DNA of 64,000 bases from UBA1847 sp942492205 (lineage in GTDB: Bacteria; Pseudomonadota; Gammaproteobacteria; Steroidobacterales; Woeseiaceae). Numbering within the stretch: position 1 is the stretch's first letter; the number at the start of each line of letters is the position of its first letter. Location of the stretch: contig CALODT010000001.1 of NCBI GenBank assembly GCA_942492205.1, forward strand, positions 682,001 through 746,000. Reading direction: 5' to 3'. The translations under genes were made by a program, and so were the position numbers. Under the pieces are notes generated by a model. That model saw only the letters and a program-made list of their open reading frames with translations, was not told the DNA's origin and made no database searches. Below, in pieces: positions 7,236-17,898 of this stretch.

Positions 7236-9707
7236 ATGAATATTGCCGCTGTCACCATTCGCCCGCTGTATTTACTGGCCGGCAAGATCTTCTCCTTGTG
7301 GGCGCGGCCAGTCGTGCAGCCGGACGTGCCGTCAGAGCTTGTTACGGATCCGGACGCGGCCGTCTGCTATGTATTGGAAACCGGTGGACTTGTGGACCTG
7401 CTTGCGCTCGAGAAAGCCTGTGCGACGCACGGGCTACCGTCACCGACAAGTCGTTTCGATTTCTGCGGCGTTCAGGACAACAAGCGCGTAATCGTGCTGC
7501 GGCGCATGCGCGGCCTGTTCGTCAGGCGGCCGCGAAAAACCGGCTCGCAACGATTGCGGCGCCTTGTCGAGGCAGCAAAGAAAGGCGACCAGGAATTGCT
7601 GCTGATCCCCGTTGCGATCTACTGGGGGCGTTCGCCCGAAAAAGAGCGTTCGCTCGTCAAGCTGCTGTTCTCGGAAGACTGGGACGTCGCGGGCAGGACC
7701 AACAAGTTCTTCGCGTCCCTGTTATTGGGCCGCGATACCCTGCTGCGCTTCAGTCACGCGCTGCCGCTGCGCTCCATCGATGCGGAAGGCCAGTCATCGG
7801 CGATCGTCAATCGTAAGATCTCGAGAATCCTGCGCGTGCACTTTCGCAAGCGTCGTGTTGCGACGGTCGGCCCTGATCTCTCGCACCGGCGCACGCTCGT
7901 TGCCCAGGTACTGCGCTCGCCCAACGTACGCCGCGTTATCCTGGCAGAGGCGGGCGATGACTTCCGCAAGCAGGAGGTGGCGCGTCACAAGGCGGAGAAG
8001 TATGCGCTGGAAATAGCAGCGCACATTTCCTATACGTTTGTTCGCATCGCGCAGCGCTTCCTGAAGTGGCTCTGGCACCGGATCTACGACGGCATCGAGC
8101 TCAACCATATCGATCGCCTGCACGACGTGGCGAGGGACAAGGAAGTCGTTTACGTGCCCTGCCATCGCAGTCACTTCGACTACTTGCTGCTGAGCTACGT
8201 GGTCTACAACAGCGGCCTGCACCTGCCGCATATCGCCGCCGGTATCAACCTGAACATGCCGGTCGTCGGCCGCATCCTGCGACGTGGCGGAGCGTTTTTT
8301 CTGCGCCGCACGTTCAAGGGCAACCGCCTGTATGCGGCCGTATTCGACGCGTATCTCAACGAGATTATCGCGCGTGGCCACTCAATCGAGTACTTCGTGG
8401 AGGGTGGCCGTAGCCGCACGGGACGGCTGCTGGCGCCAAAGGGCGGCATGCTGGTCATGACCGTCAACTCGTTCATCAAGAACCGCCAGCGGCCAATCGT
8501 TTTCGTGCCGGTCTATTTCGGCTACGAGAAACTGATTGAGGGCGACTCATTCATCAGTGAACTCGGCGGCGCACAGAAAAAGAAAGAGTCACTGGGAGGA
8601 CTGATCCGCTCAATCAAGTCATTGCGCGACCATTTCGGTCGCGTGTACGTGAATATCGGTGAACCCATCGACCTCGAGCCCCTGCTGGATCGCGTTCATC
8701 CACAGTGGCGCGAACACGAAGCCGAGAACGGCGAACGCCCACCCTGGCTCGGCGATGTCGTGAACCAGCTCGGCGCCGAAATCATGAGCGGCATCAACTC
8801 AGCGGCCGCCGTGACGCCTATCAGTTTGCTGGCCTACGCACTCCTGGCCACGCCCAAACAAAAAATCGGCATTGACGAGCTGCGGCGACAGATCGATGTA
8901 ACCAAGGCACTGATCGAACGTTTCCGATACTCGGAGTCGGTGACCATGCCGGACTGGGACGCTGACCGGATTATCGCGCACGGCGAAAAGCTCGATGTTA
9001 TCAGTCGTTCGGACCACCCGATGGGCGAGGTCGTGCACATGGCGGAACGCACCGCCGTACTCATGACCTACTTCCGGAACAATATCCTGCATCTGCTCGC
9101 CGTGCCCGCGTCCGTTGCCTGCTGTTTTATCCAGGGCCGCCAGCTGGAGCACAAGGAGTTGCAGCGGCTGATTCGCCTGATCTACCCGTTCATGCGGAAG
9201 GAGCTGAACCTGAAGTGGTCGCTGGACGAGATAGACGGCGTAACCACGGAAGCGATCAAATCCCTCATCGACCTCGAGATTCTCACGTACGGCAAACGCA
9301 AGTCAGTTCTGTTGCGACCACCGGCAGGGTCTGAGAAAGCCTTTCAGCTGCTGATGCTAGGGCAATCGATGGTACCGATGCTGCAGCGTTTCTACCTCGT
9401 CGTTGCCATACTCGTGAGAAACGGTTCCGGAACGCTGTCGCGCGCGCGCCTCGAAGTGCTTTGCCAGCAAAGCGCCGAGCGCCTTTCCATGATCTACGGA
9501 CTGCATTCGCCAGACTTCTTTAACAAGACCTTGTTTCATGATTTCATTCACGGCTTGCAGGAACAGCGGGTATTGCGTCGCAATGCGGATGGCCTGATTG
9601 AATACAACGAGGGCATCAAGGGTATTGGCGCGGACGCGCGGCTCGTGCTGGGTGAAGAAATTCGTCACAGTATCCTGTCGCTGACGGTCCCGGATGACAG
9701 CGAGTAG
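7236..9707 (+). CDS. plsB: Glycerol-3-phosphate 1-O-acyltransferase PlsB
   Basis: 823 residues, the usual length for PlsB. It transfers acyl chains from acyl-CoA or acyl-ACP to the sn-1 position of glycerol 3-phosphate at the inner membrane, the first step of phospholipid synthesis. The catalytic HxxxxD motif appears as HRSHFDYLL near residue 310. The substrate-binding block FVEGGRSRTGR is near residue 388, and there is a conserved VPVYFGYEK stretch further on. An upstream hydrophobic/basic region is typical of the family. The gene is followed after 7 bases by trhO. Confidence 0.96.
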   Translation: MNIAAVTIRPLYLLAGKIFSLWARPVVQPDVPSELVTDPDAAVCYVLETGGLVDLLALEKACATHGLPSPTSRFDFCGVQDNKRVIVLRRMRGLFVRRPRKTGSQRLRRLVEAAKKGDQELLLIPVAIYWGRSPEKERSLVKLLFSEDWDVAGRTNKFFASLLLGRDTLLRFSHALPLRSIDAEGQSSAIVNRKISRILRVHFRKRRVATVGPDLSHRRTLVAQVLRSPNVRRVILAEAGDDFRKQEVARHKAEKYALEIAAHISYTFVRIAQRFLKWLWHRIYDGIELNHIDRLHDVARDKEVVYVPCHRSHFDYLLLSYVVYNSGLHLPHIAAGINLNMPVVGRILRRGGAFFLRRTFKGNRLYAAVFDAYLNEIIARGHSIEYFVEGGRSRTGRLLAPKGGMLVMTVNSFIKNRQRPIVFVPVYFGYEKLIEGDSFISELGGAQKKKESLGGLIRSIKSLRDHFGRVYVNIGEPIDLEPLLDRVHPQWREHEAENGERPPWLGDVVNQLGAEIMSGINSAAAVTPISLLAYALLATPKQKIGIDELRRQIDVTKALIERFRYSESVTMPDWDADRIIAHGEKLDVISRSDHPMGEVVHMAERTAVLMTYFRNNILHLLAVPASVACCFIQGRQLEHKELQRLIRLIYPFMRKELNLKWSLDEIDGVTTEAIKSLIDLEILTYGKRKSVLLRPPAGSEKAFQLLMLGQSMVPMLQRFYLVVAILVRNGSGTLSRARLEVLCQQSAERLSMIYGLHSPDFFNKTLFHDFIHGLQEQRVLRRNADGLIEYNEGIKGIGADARLVLGEEIRHSILSLTVPDDSE

Positions 9708-9714
9708 TTGAAAA

Positions 9715-10623
<909 letters not shown>

Positions 10624-10677
10624 GAGGCTTCGGACTGGTTCCTTGCATCGGTGGGGCGAAAAGACTAGAAAGACAAC

Positions 10678-11124
10678 ATGATCAGTCGTTTAGCTGCCGA
10701 GATTGAGTCTATCGCCGGGAGACGAGGTGTCCTGGGGTTGCTGGCCGTGCTATGGCTGAACATGGCGATGCTGCCCTGCGCCATGGCCTTCCAGGGTAGC
10801 GACGATTGTCCGCACTGTCCGCCGGCCGATGAGCATGCGTCGCATCACCAGATGGCTCCGCATGCAGACCACAATGAAGCGGTCGCCAAGTCCCCTTGCG
10901 CCACCGTGCAGACCGACTGCTGCGACGAAATCGCCGCAAACGTCGATGGGCGTGGCAGCAAACTCGAGCAGCGCCCGGCGTCGGATGTCGCCTTTGCTGG
11001 TCCGCCGCTGCCCGCCAACGATAATGCGCGTGGCCGTGCCAACAGCCGTCACACGACGGATCCGCCCGATCTCACCGCTAGTTCGCCACCCATACGAACC
11101 TTGTACTGCGTCTATCTGAAATAG
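10678..11124 (+). CDS. Cys/His-rich exported small protein of copper efflux operon
   Basis: 148 residues with a hydrophobic N-terminal segment (GVLGLLAVLWLNMAMLPCAM). It is followed by candidate metal-binding motifs CPHCPP, HASHHQMAPHADHNE and TDCC. Proteins of this type (CopL-like) often precede copper-resistance genes, and this one lies 50 bases before a TolC/CusBA-type operon. A role as a copper-sensing leader product or periplasmic copper ligand is inferred from composition and context, not from recognised homology. Confidence 0.75.
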   Translation: MISRLAAEIESIAGRRGVLGLLAVLWLNMAMLPCAMAFQGSDDCPHCPPADEHASHHQMAPHADHNEAVAKSPCATVQTDCCDEIAANVDGRGSKLEQRPASDVAFAGPPLPANDNARGRANSRHTTDPPDLTASSPPIRTLYCVYLK

Positions 11125-11174
11125 CCAACTCCTCGCCCTAAGCCTTCCCGGTTTTTCAAGCAGGAGTTCGACTG

Positions 11175-12485
11175 ATGTTTCTTATTGACGGGCGTGTGCC
11201 CGACTACCAGCGCCACGCATACTGGCGCTCTACCTTATGGGTTGCCACCCTCGTGGCGGCGATTTCTTTCATGCCTTCGGCGCACGCGCAGCATGGCCTG
11301 CCGTTGACGCTCTCAGAGGCGGAAGACATTGCGGCGGCGAAGGAGCCTGGCCAGGCCGCCATGCTCGCCGCGGCGGAGGGGCTGGACGAGCAGGCGGTCG
11401 CTGCCGGGCAACTGCCGGACCCGAGCATGCGTGTTGGGCTCGGTAACTTCCCGCTCAGCAGCGGCGGATTCTCGACCGAGGGGATGACGCAGGCGCAGCT
11501 CGCTTTTCGCCAGGTCTTTACTCGCAGCAAGTCCCGTCAGCTGGGTAGCGAGCGCCTGCGGGCCATGGCTGACGAGCGCGAGCGCAGTGCCGAGGCGCGC
11601 GCTCGCGATGTCTTGATGGCGACTCGTGTCGCGTGGCTTGAAGCCTATTACTGGCGAAAGGCGCAGCAAATCGTCATCGAGTCCCGGCCGTTCTTCGAGG
11701 ACCTCGTCGAGGTGACCCGGTCGATGTACGCGGTAGGACGCAAAACACAGCATGATGTGTTGCGCGCGGAGCTGGAGTTGAGCCGGCTGGACGATCGATT
11801 CATCGAGGCGGACCGATCGAGAGCTGCCGCTCAGGCCGCGCTTTCGCAGTGGCTCGGAGAGCAGGCGTTCCGGCCTGTCGCGATGAAACTGCCTGCCTGG
11901 TCGCACCCGCCCGAACTGGCTGACCTCATACGGGAGCTGGCGCAACATCCCAGCGTGCAGGCCGCAGATACGGCTGTCGTCGCGATGCAGTCCGGCGTCG
12001 AACTTGCCAGGCAGCAGGCCAGGCCAGACTGGGCACTCGACGTTGCCTATGGCTACCGGGAGGGATTCCTCCCCAGCGGTGAGCCGCGATCGGACTTTAT
12101 CAGCGTTTCGGTATCGGTAGACCTGCCGTTGTTTCGCGCCAACCGACAGGATCGCAGGCTGGCGTCGGCGCTCAGCGAGCGCCGCGCGGCGCTTGCGACC
12201 AGGGAACAAGTGCACGCACAGCTCAAGAGCGAGCTGCAACTTCACTATTTACGCTGGAGCGACCTGCAGCGTCGCCTGGCACTTTATGAGAACCGGATTC
12301 TCGGTCAATCCCGCGGTCAGGCACAGGCTGCACTGCTCGCCTATCAGAGCGACACGGGAGACTTCTCGGATGTCATGCGCGGCTACATCGACGATCTGAC
12401 TACACGACTGGAATACACGCGCCTGCAGGTCGAACAAGCACAGAGCTACGCCATGCTGGCAAACTTCGGAGGTATCCCCCGATGA
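11175..12485 (+). CDS. TolC-family outer membrane efflux protein, CusC/CzcC-like
   Basis: 436 residues with a signal peptide ending near AHA. It has the two-fold repeated long-helix pattern of the outer membrane efflux protein family. Early residues LTLSEAEDIA begin the first repeat, and EYTRLQVEQAQ lies at the end. It forms the outer-membrane channel of the tripartite heavy-metal pump encoded with the next two genes. Its stop overlaps the adaptor start by 4 bases (ATGA). Confidence 0.9.
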   Translation: MFLIDGRVPDYQRHAYWRSTLWVATLVAAISFMPSAHAQHGLPLTLSEAEDIAAAKEPGQAAMLAAAEGLDEQAVAAGQLPDPSMRVGLGNFPLSSGGFSTEGMTQAQLAFRQVFTRSKSRQLGSERLRAMADERERSAEARARDVLMATRVAWLEAYYWRKAQQIVIESRPFFEDLVEVTRSMYAVGRKTQHDVLRAELELSRLDDRFIEADRSRAAAQAALSQWLGEQAFRPVAMKLPAWSHPPELADLIRELAQHPSVQAADTAVVAMQSGVELARQQARPDWALDVAYGYREGFLPSGEPRSDFISVSVSVDLPLFRANRQDRRLASALSERRAALATREQVHAQLKSELQLHYLRWSDLQRRLALYENRILGQSRGQAQAALLAYQSDTGDFSDVMRGYIDDLTTRLEYTRLQVEQAQSYAMLANFGGIPR

Positions 12486-13693
12486 AAAGAAACGTCATCC
12501 TGAGTATCGGCTTCGCCGCCACACTGATCATCGGTTTACTGGCCGGGCGCGCCTGGCACGGCGCGGACATTCAAGCTGTCGATGCCGAGTCGAGCAGCAC
12601 GCGTGAGGTGCTCTACTGGGTCGCGCCAATGGACCCGAACTTCCGCCGCGACGAACCGGGGAAATCCCCGATGGGCATGGACCTCGTACCGGTCTATGCG
12701 GACGACGTGGACCGGCGCCCTGGTGTCGTCTCCATCGATCCGACCGTGGTGCAAAACCTGGGCGTTCGTACCGACCCGGCTGAAAAGGGCAGTCTCGCTC
12801 GCCGAATAGAAACGGTCGGCTATATTGGTTACGACGAGGACACGGTGCAGCACGTGCACACGCGCGTCGACGGCTGGATCGAAAAACTTGCGACCAAGGC
12901 CAGCGGCGATCCGGTGAAGAAAGGACAGCTGCTGTTCGAGCTCTACTCGCCAGCGCTGGTCAATGCGCAGCAGGAATACCTGGCGGCCCTTAGCAGCAAC
13001 AACACGATGCTGCGCAGCGCATCGAAAGACCGGCTAATGGCACTGGGACTGACCGACAGAGAAATTACGCGTCTCGACAAGGAGCGACAGGCGATGCAAC
13101 GCGTGCGCGTCTATGCGGAAAACGATGGCGTCATCGCGCATCTCGGCGCGCGTGAGGGCATTTTTGTCACCCCGGCCACCGAGGTCATGGCGGTTGCCCA
13201 GCTCGATCGCGTTTGGGTGCTCGCGGAAGTCTTCGAACGCCAGGCGGCTTGGGTCAGGCCAGGCCAGCGCGCCAGCGTCGAGCTCGACTATCTGCCGGGC
13301 GAGGCACTCAGCGGTACGGTGGATTACATCTACCCGGAGCTCGACCCACAAACCCGCACGCTCAAGGTACGCCTGCGTTTCGACAACGAATCGCAAACAT
13401 TGCGGCCGAACATGTTCGCGCGCGTGATCATCGACGGCGACCCTGTCGAGGATGTCGTGCACGTTCCTCGCGAAGCGCTGATTCGCGGCGGCAAAGTAAA
13501 TCGTGTCGTGGTCGCGTTGGGGCAAGGACGTTTTCAATCCAGGCCTGTGGAACTCGGTATTGAATCCGGTGACAGGGTCGTCATCCGCAAGGGCATTGCC
13601 GCGGGGGACCAGGTTGTCACATCCGCACAGTTCCTGATCGACTCCGAGTCAAATATCGATTCCGCGCTGCAGCGCCTGGAGTCAGAGCAATGA
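12482..13693 (+). CDS. cusB: RND periplasmic adaptor subunit, CusB-like
   Basis: 403 residues with one N-terminal membrane/signal segment. A heavy-metal-binding motif near residue 40 reads YWVAPMDPNFRRDEPGKS and continues into PMGMDLVPVY; it is methionine-rich and typical of CusB-like adaptors. Then come barrel-sandwich and beta-barrel domains of a membrane fusion protein (VDGWIEKL; GEALSGTVDYIYPELDP). It links the inner-membrane pump to the TolC-like channel and passes Cu(I)/Ag(I). It overlaps both neighbours by 4 bases, indicating translational coupling. Confidence 0.9.
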   Translation: MKRNVILSIGFAATLIIGLLAGRAWHGADIQAVDAESSSTREVLYWVAPMDPNFRRDEPGKSPMGMDLVPVYADDVDRRPGVVSIDPTVVQNLGVRTDPAEKGSLARRIETVGYIGYDEDTVQHVHTRVDGWIEKLATKASGDPVKKGQLLFELYSPALVNAQQEYLAALSSNNTMLRSASKDRLMALGLTDREITRLDKERQAMQRVRVYAENDGVIAHLGAREGIFVTPATEVMAVAQLDRVWVLAEVFERQAAWVRPGQRASVELDYLPGEALSGTVDYIYPELDPQTRTLKVRLRFDNESQTLRPNMFARVIIDGDPVEDVVHVPREALIRGGKVNRVVVALGQGRFQSRPVELGIESGDRVVIRKGIAAGDQVVTSAQFLIDSESNIDSALQRLESEQ

Positions 13694-16600
13694 TTGACAG
13701 GCTGATTCGCTGGTCGATAGCCAACCGTGTGCTGGTGGTCATCATCGCCGTCTGCATCGCCATCGGCGGTGGCTACGCGCTGCGACACACCCCGGTCGAC
13801 GCGTTGCCTGATCTGTCTGACGTCCAGGTGATCGTAAAAACATCGTTCCCCGGACAGGCGCCGCAGGTCGTTGAGGACCAGATAACCTATCCGCTGACAA
13901 CGGCAATGCTGTCGGTGCCGAAAGCCGTCAACGTTCGTGGCTACTCGTTCTACGGTGATTCCTACGTTTACGTTATTTTCGAGGACGGCACGGATCTTTA
14001 CTGGGCACGCTCGCGCGTGCTTGAGTATCTGAACCAGGCATCAGCAAATCTGCCGGACAGCGCGCGCCCGTCACTGGGTCCCGATGCCACTGGCGTTGGC
14101 TGGATTTTCGAATACGCGCTCACCGACAGAAGCGGCAAGCACGACCTCGCCGAACTGCGCAGCCTGCAGGACTGGTTCCTCAAATACGAATTGCAGACCC
14201 TGCCGGGTGTTGCCGAAGTAGCGACGATCGGCGGAATGGTGAGGCAATATCAGGTCGTGGTCGATCCTGACAAGCTGCGCGCGTTCGGCCTAGGGCTCGC
14301 TGCACTGAAGCGTGCCATACAGGCGGGCAACCAGGAGAGTGGCGGTTCCGTTATCGAAATGGGCGAGGCGGAATACATGGTGCGGGCCAGCGGCTATCTG
14401 CAAGGCCTGGACGACCTTGCTGCGATTCCGCTGGGCGTTAATCCGCAGGGTACGCCGCTGTTATTGTCAGACGTCGCAGAGATCCGTATAGGACCGCAGA
14501 TGCGTCGCGGCATCGCTGACCTCGATGGCGAAGGCGAAGTAGTCGGCGGCGTTGTCGTGATGCGCTGGGGCGAAAATGCCTCGAAGACAATCGACGCGGT
14601 GAAGCAGCGTCTGGGGGAGCTCAAGGCGAGTCTGCCGGACGGCGTAGAGATCGTTACCGTGTATGACCGCTCGGGACTCATCGAGCGTTCCATCGATACC
14701 CTGACATCCACACTGATCAAGGAATTTCTCGTTGTCGCCTTTATTTGCGCTGTGTTTCTGTTTCACGTGCGATCGTCCGCCGTCATTGTCGTTAGCCTGC
14801 CCCTCGGTGTGCTCGTCGCTTTCCTGATCATGCGACTGCAGGGCATCAACGCGAACATCATGTCGCTGGGAGGCATTGCCATCGCAGTCGGTGCCATGGT
14901 CGATTCGGCAATCGTCATGATCGAAAACGTGCACAAGCACATCGAACGCGAAGAGCTCACCGATGAGAATCGCTGGCGCATCATTGGAGACGCTGCAGGC
15001 GAGGTCGGCCCGCCACTGTTCTTCTCGTTGCTCATTATTACCATGAGCTTCCTGCCGGTGTTCACGCTCGAGGCTCAGGAGGGGAGGTTGTTTGCGCCGC
15101 TCGCCTTCACCAAGACGTACGCCATGGCCGCCGCTGCTATCCTGTCAATCACGCTGGTGCCGGTCCTGATGGGCTACTTCATCCGCGGCAAGGTCATCGC
15201 GGAGCAAAAGAACCCGATCAATCGAGCGCTGATTGCCGTGTATCGGCCCGTCATCCTGGCTGTCCTCAAAAGGCCGAAGGCATTCCTGCTGGTCGCTGCG
15301 GGACTGCTGCTAACGGCAATCTGGCCGGCGACCCGACTGGGCTCCGAGTTCATGCCGCCGCTGGACGAGGGCGACCTGATGTATATGCCGACAACCTATC
15401 CGGGCATATCGATCGACAAAGCCCGGGAGATACTGCAGCACACCGACAAGATGATCATGCAGGTGCCGGAGGTGAAGCGCGTCTTTGGCAAGATTGGGCG
15501 GGCAGAAACGGCTACCGATCCGGCTCCGCTGACAATGATTGAAACCGTTGTCCAGTTGAAGCCACACGAGGAATGGCGCAAAGGCATGACAGCCGAGAAG
15601 CTTCGCGCCGAGCTGGACGCCGCAGTGACCTATACCGGGCTGACCAATGCCTGGGTCATGCCGATCAAGACACGCATCGACATGCTGGCAACCGGCATCA
15701 AGACGCCGGTTGGTATCAAAGTTGCGGGCCCCGATCTGAGCGTCATCGGCGAAATAGGCCAGAAACTCGAACAGGTATTGCGAGACGTGCCGGGCACCAC
15801 GTCGGTTTATTCTGAAAGAGTTACCGGAGGCCGCTATGTCGACGTGGACATAGACCGGCAGCGAGCTTCGCGATTCGGTCTCAATATTGCTGACGTGCAG
15901 GAGATCGTGCGCTCGGCCGTCGGCGGCATGGACGTGACCTACACCATCGAGGGACTGCAGCGCTATCCGGTCAATGTCCGCTATCCGCAGCGAGTAAGGG
16001 ATTCGCTGGAGCAACTCAGGTTGTTGCCAATTGTCACGCCGAGCGGCGCCCGAATCGCGCTTGCGGATGTCGCCAGCGTAACGGTCGCGGACGGGCCTCC
16101 GGTCATCAAGAGCGAGAATGCGCGGCTCAACGGTTGGGTCTACATCGATATTGCGAATCGCGACCTTGGCTCATACGTTGCCGAGGCGCAGCGTGTCGTG
16201 ACTGACTCCGTTGAATTGCCGCCCGGCTACTCGCTGCGCTGGTCCGGGCAATACGAATACATGGTGCGGGCGAAACAGCGGCTGTCGATTGTCGGTCCAC
16301 TCACGCTCGGTGTGATCGTGCTGCTGCTCTATCTGAGCTTCGGACGATTCGCAGAGGTGGTCATTATTCTCGGGACTCTGCCACTGGCGCTGGTTGGCGG
16401 TCTGTGGTTCATGTACCTGCTCGGCTATGATTTCTCCGTCGCTGTCGGCGTCGGATTTATTGCCCTGGCAGGGGTAGCGATCGAGATCGGGGTCATCATG
16501 CTGGTTTACCTGAACCAGGCGATTCGCCGGCAAACCGCGCGCCTGGCTGCCGAGCCGGAGTCCCTGACGCGCGATGACATCGAACGGGCCGTTGTGGACG

Positions 16601-16827
16601 GCGCATTGCTGCGAATTCGGCCGGTCATCATGACGGTTGCCGCAACCATCGGCGGCCTGTTGCCGATCATGTTTGCTACGGGTACGGGTTCGGAGGTCAT
16701 GCGGCGTATTGCAGCGCCGATGGTAGGCGGGATGCTGAGCGCAACGCTGCTCACGCTGATCGTTATCCCGGCTCTGTTTCTGTTATGGCGCGAGTCTCGA
16801 TTGACGAAAGACGCTCCCGCCAGGTAA
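13690..16827 (+). CDS. cusA: Heavy-metal RND transporter, CusA-like (Cu(I)/Ag(I) efflux)
   Basis: 1045 residues, full length for an HME-RND pump, with twelve predicted membrane helices and two large periplasmic loops. The first helix is followed by PVDALPDLSDVQVIVKT. The fourth-helix region reads GAMVDSAIVMIENVHK, which matches the monovalent-cation (CusA) type rather than the divalent CzcA type. The periplasmic MPIKTRIDMLATGIKTPVG block is also CusA-like. It works as a proton-driven trimer with CusB and CusC. Confidence 0.93.
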   Translation: MIDRLIRWSIANRVLVVIIAVCIAIGGGYALRHTPVDALPDLSDVQVIVKTSFPGQAPQVVEDQITYPLTTAMLSVPKAVNVRGYSFYGDSYVYVIFEDGTDLYWARSRVLEYLNQASANLPDSARPSLGPDATGVGWIFEYALTDRSGKHDLAELRSLQDWFLKYELQTLPGVAEVATIGGMVRQYQVVVDPDKLRAFGLGLAALKRAIQAGNQESGGSVIEMGEAEYMVRASGYLQGLDDLAAIPLGVNPQGTPLLLSDVAEIRIGPQMRRGIADLDGEGEVVGGVVVMRWGENASKTIDAVKQRLGELKASLPDGVEIVTVYDRSGLIERSIDTLTSTLIKEFLVVAFICAVFLFHVRSSAVIVVSLPLGVLVAFLIMRLQGINANIMSLGGIAIAVGAMVDSAIVMIENVHKHIEREELTDENRWRIIGDAAGEVGPPLFFSLLIITMSFLPVFTLEAQEGRLFAPLAFTKTYAMAAAAILSITLVPVLMGYFIRGKVIAEQKNPINRALIAVYRPVILAVLKRPKAFLLVAAGLLLTAIWPATRLGSEFMPPLDEGDLMYMPTTYPGISIDKAREILQHTDKMIMQVPEVKRVFGKIGRAETATDPAPLTMIETVVQLKPHEEWRKGMTAEKLRAELDAAVTYTGLTNAWVMPIKTRIDMLATGIKTPVGIKVAGPDLSVIGEIGQKLEQVLRDVPGTTSVYSERVTGGRYVDVDIDRQRASRFGLNIADVQEIVRSAVGGMDVTYTIEGLQRYPVNVRYPQRVRDSLEQLRLLPIVTPSGARIALADVASVTVADGPPVIKSENARLNGWVYIDIANRDLGSYVAEAQRVVTDSVELPPGYSLRWSGQYEYMVRAKQRLSIVGPLTLGVIVLLLYLSFGRFAEVVIILGTLPLALVGGLWFMYLLGYDFSVAVGVGFIALAGVAIEIGVIMLVYLNQAIRRQTARLAAEPESLTRDDIERAVVDGALLRIRPVIMTVAATIGGLLPIMFATGTGSEVMRRIAAPMVGGMLSATLLTLIVIPALFLLWRESRLTKDAPAR

Positions 16828-16832
16828 GGCTG

Positions 16833-17048
16833 TCAGGCGTCGAGGTCCGGTATCAGTTCGCTCTCGAGATTGGCGATCATGTCCTTTAGCAGCAGTTTGC
16901 GTTTCTTCAGGCGCCGGATTCGCAGCTGGTCGACCATCGGGTCGTGCTGCAGCCGATCGATCAGGTAGTCGAGGTCCCTGTGACTGACACGCAGCTCGCG
17001 TAGCCGCTCGAGTTGCTTGAAAGATTCGGTATCGATCTTTTCGGTCAT
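16833..17048 (-). CDS. DUF465 (YdcH family) small protein
   Basis: 71 residues, mostly helical, with the family pattern LKKRKLLLKDMI near the C terminus and an early SHRDLDYLIDRL. Proteins of this small SlyX-like family form coiled coils; their function is unknown. It is convergent with cusA, with a 5-base gap, and is the last gene after cysQ on this strand. Confidence 0.85.
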   Translation of the reverse strand: MTEKIDTESFKQLERLRELRVSHRDLDYLIDRLQHDPMVDQLRIRRLKKRKLLLKDMIANLESELIPDLDA

Positions 17049-17057
17049 ACTTTCATG

Positions 17058-17861
17058 CTACTCGCTGTCAGGTAGCAGCGCCAACCAGTCCCGGTCGTCA
17101 GCGCCAACGACAAAGAAGTGAGGGTTAAGGATGTCCGATTTCTCGTTATATGTCATCGGATTTCCGTCCAGCGTGACAACGCTGCCGCCGGCCTGCTCGA
17201 CGACGGCCTGGGCCGCCGCCGTATCCCATTCAGAGGTCGGGCCGAGCCGCGGGTAGAGGTCGGCGCCGCCCTCGGCAACGACGCAGAATTTCAGCGAGCT
17301 GCCCATCGGCACCATCTCGTAAGCACCGAGGCGCTCGAGGTAAGCATCCAGGCTGGCACCACGATGCGAGCGGCTGCCGACAACGCGAACCGGATCGCAA
17401 CTTGCCGCACTGACCCTAATCGGCCGCGCAGGCAGGTCGCCAACACGCAGTTCGGCACCAACGCCTTCACAGCCGACGTAGGTCTTGCCCTGCACCGGCA
17501 CGTGCACCACGCCCAGCACCGGCCGATGGTTATCAATCAACGCGATGTTGACCGTGAACTCGCCGTTACGGTTGACGAATTCCTTGGTGCCATCCAGCGG
17601 GTCGATCAGCCAGTAACGTTGCCAGCCGCTGCGTTCCTCGAAGTCGGGAAGACCGGATTCCTCGCTAATAATCGGCAGTTCGGGTGTCAACGACTGCAGG
17701 CCTGCGACGATACGGCGGTTCGAGGCGAGGTCCGCCTGTGTCAGCGGCGACTCGTCGTCCTTGCTTTGCACCTCAAATTTGGTCGCGTAGACTTCCAGTA
17801 TCGCGTCTCCAGCGTGTCTGCTGAGGGCGACGAGGGGCTCGATCAACGAACTGAGGTCCAT
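17058..17861 (-). CDS. cysQ: 3'(2'),5'-bisphosphate nucleotidase CysQ
   Basis: 267 residues from ATG 17861, which has AGGA six bases upstream; a TTG at 17876 is less likely. It hydrolyses PAP/PAPS at the inner membrane to recycle sulfur-assimilation by-products. Inositol-monophosphatase-fold motifs are present: ISEESG, the metal-binding DPLDGTKEF, and the late SEWDTAAAQAV. The N-terminal LSRHAGDAILEVY matches CysQ. It is divergent from yrfG. Confidence 0.93.
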   Translation of the reverse strand: MDLSSLIEPLVALSRHAGDAILEVYATKFEVQSKDDESPLTQADLASNRRIVAGLQSLTPELPIISEESGLPDFEERSGWQRYWLIDPLDGTKEFVNRNGEFTVNIALIDNHRPVLGVVHVPVQGKTYVGCEGVGAELRVGDLPARPIRVSAASCDPVRVVGSRSHRGASLDAYLERLGAYEMVPMGSSLKFCVVAEGGADLYPRLGPTSEWDTAAAQAVVEQAGGSVVTLDGNPMTYNEKSDILNPHFFVVGADDRDWLALLPDSE

Positions 17862-17898
17862 TTCTTTTCCTGCCAATTACCGGGCGCGCAGTATAACA

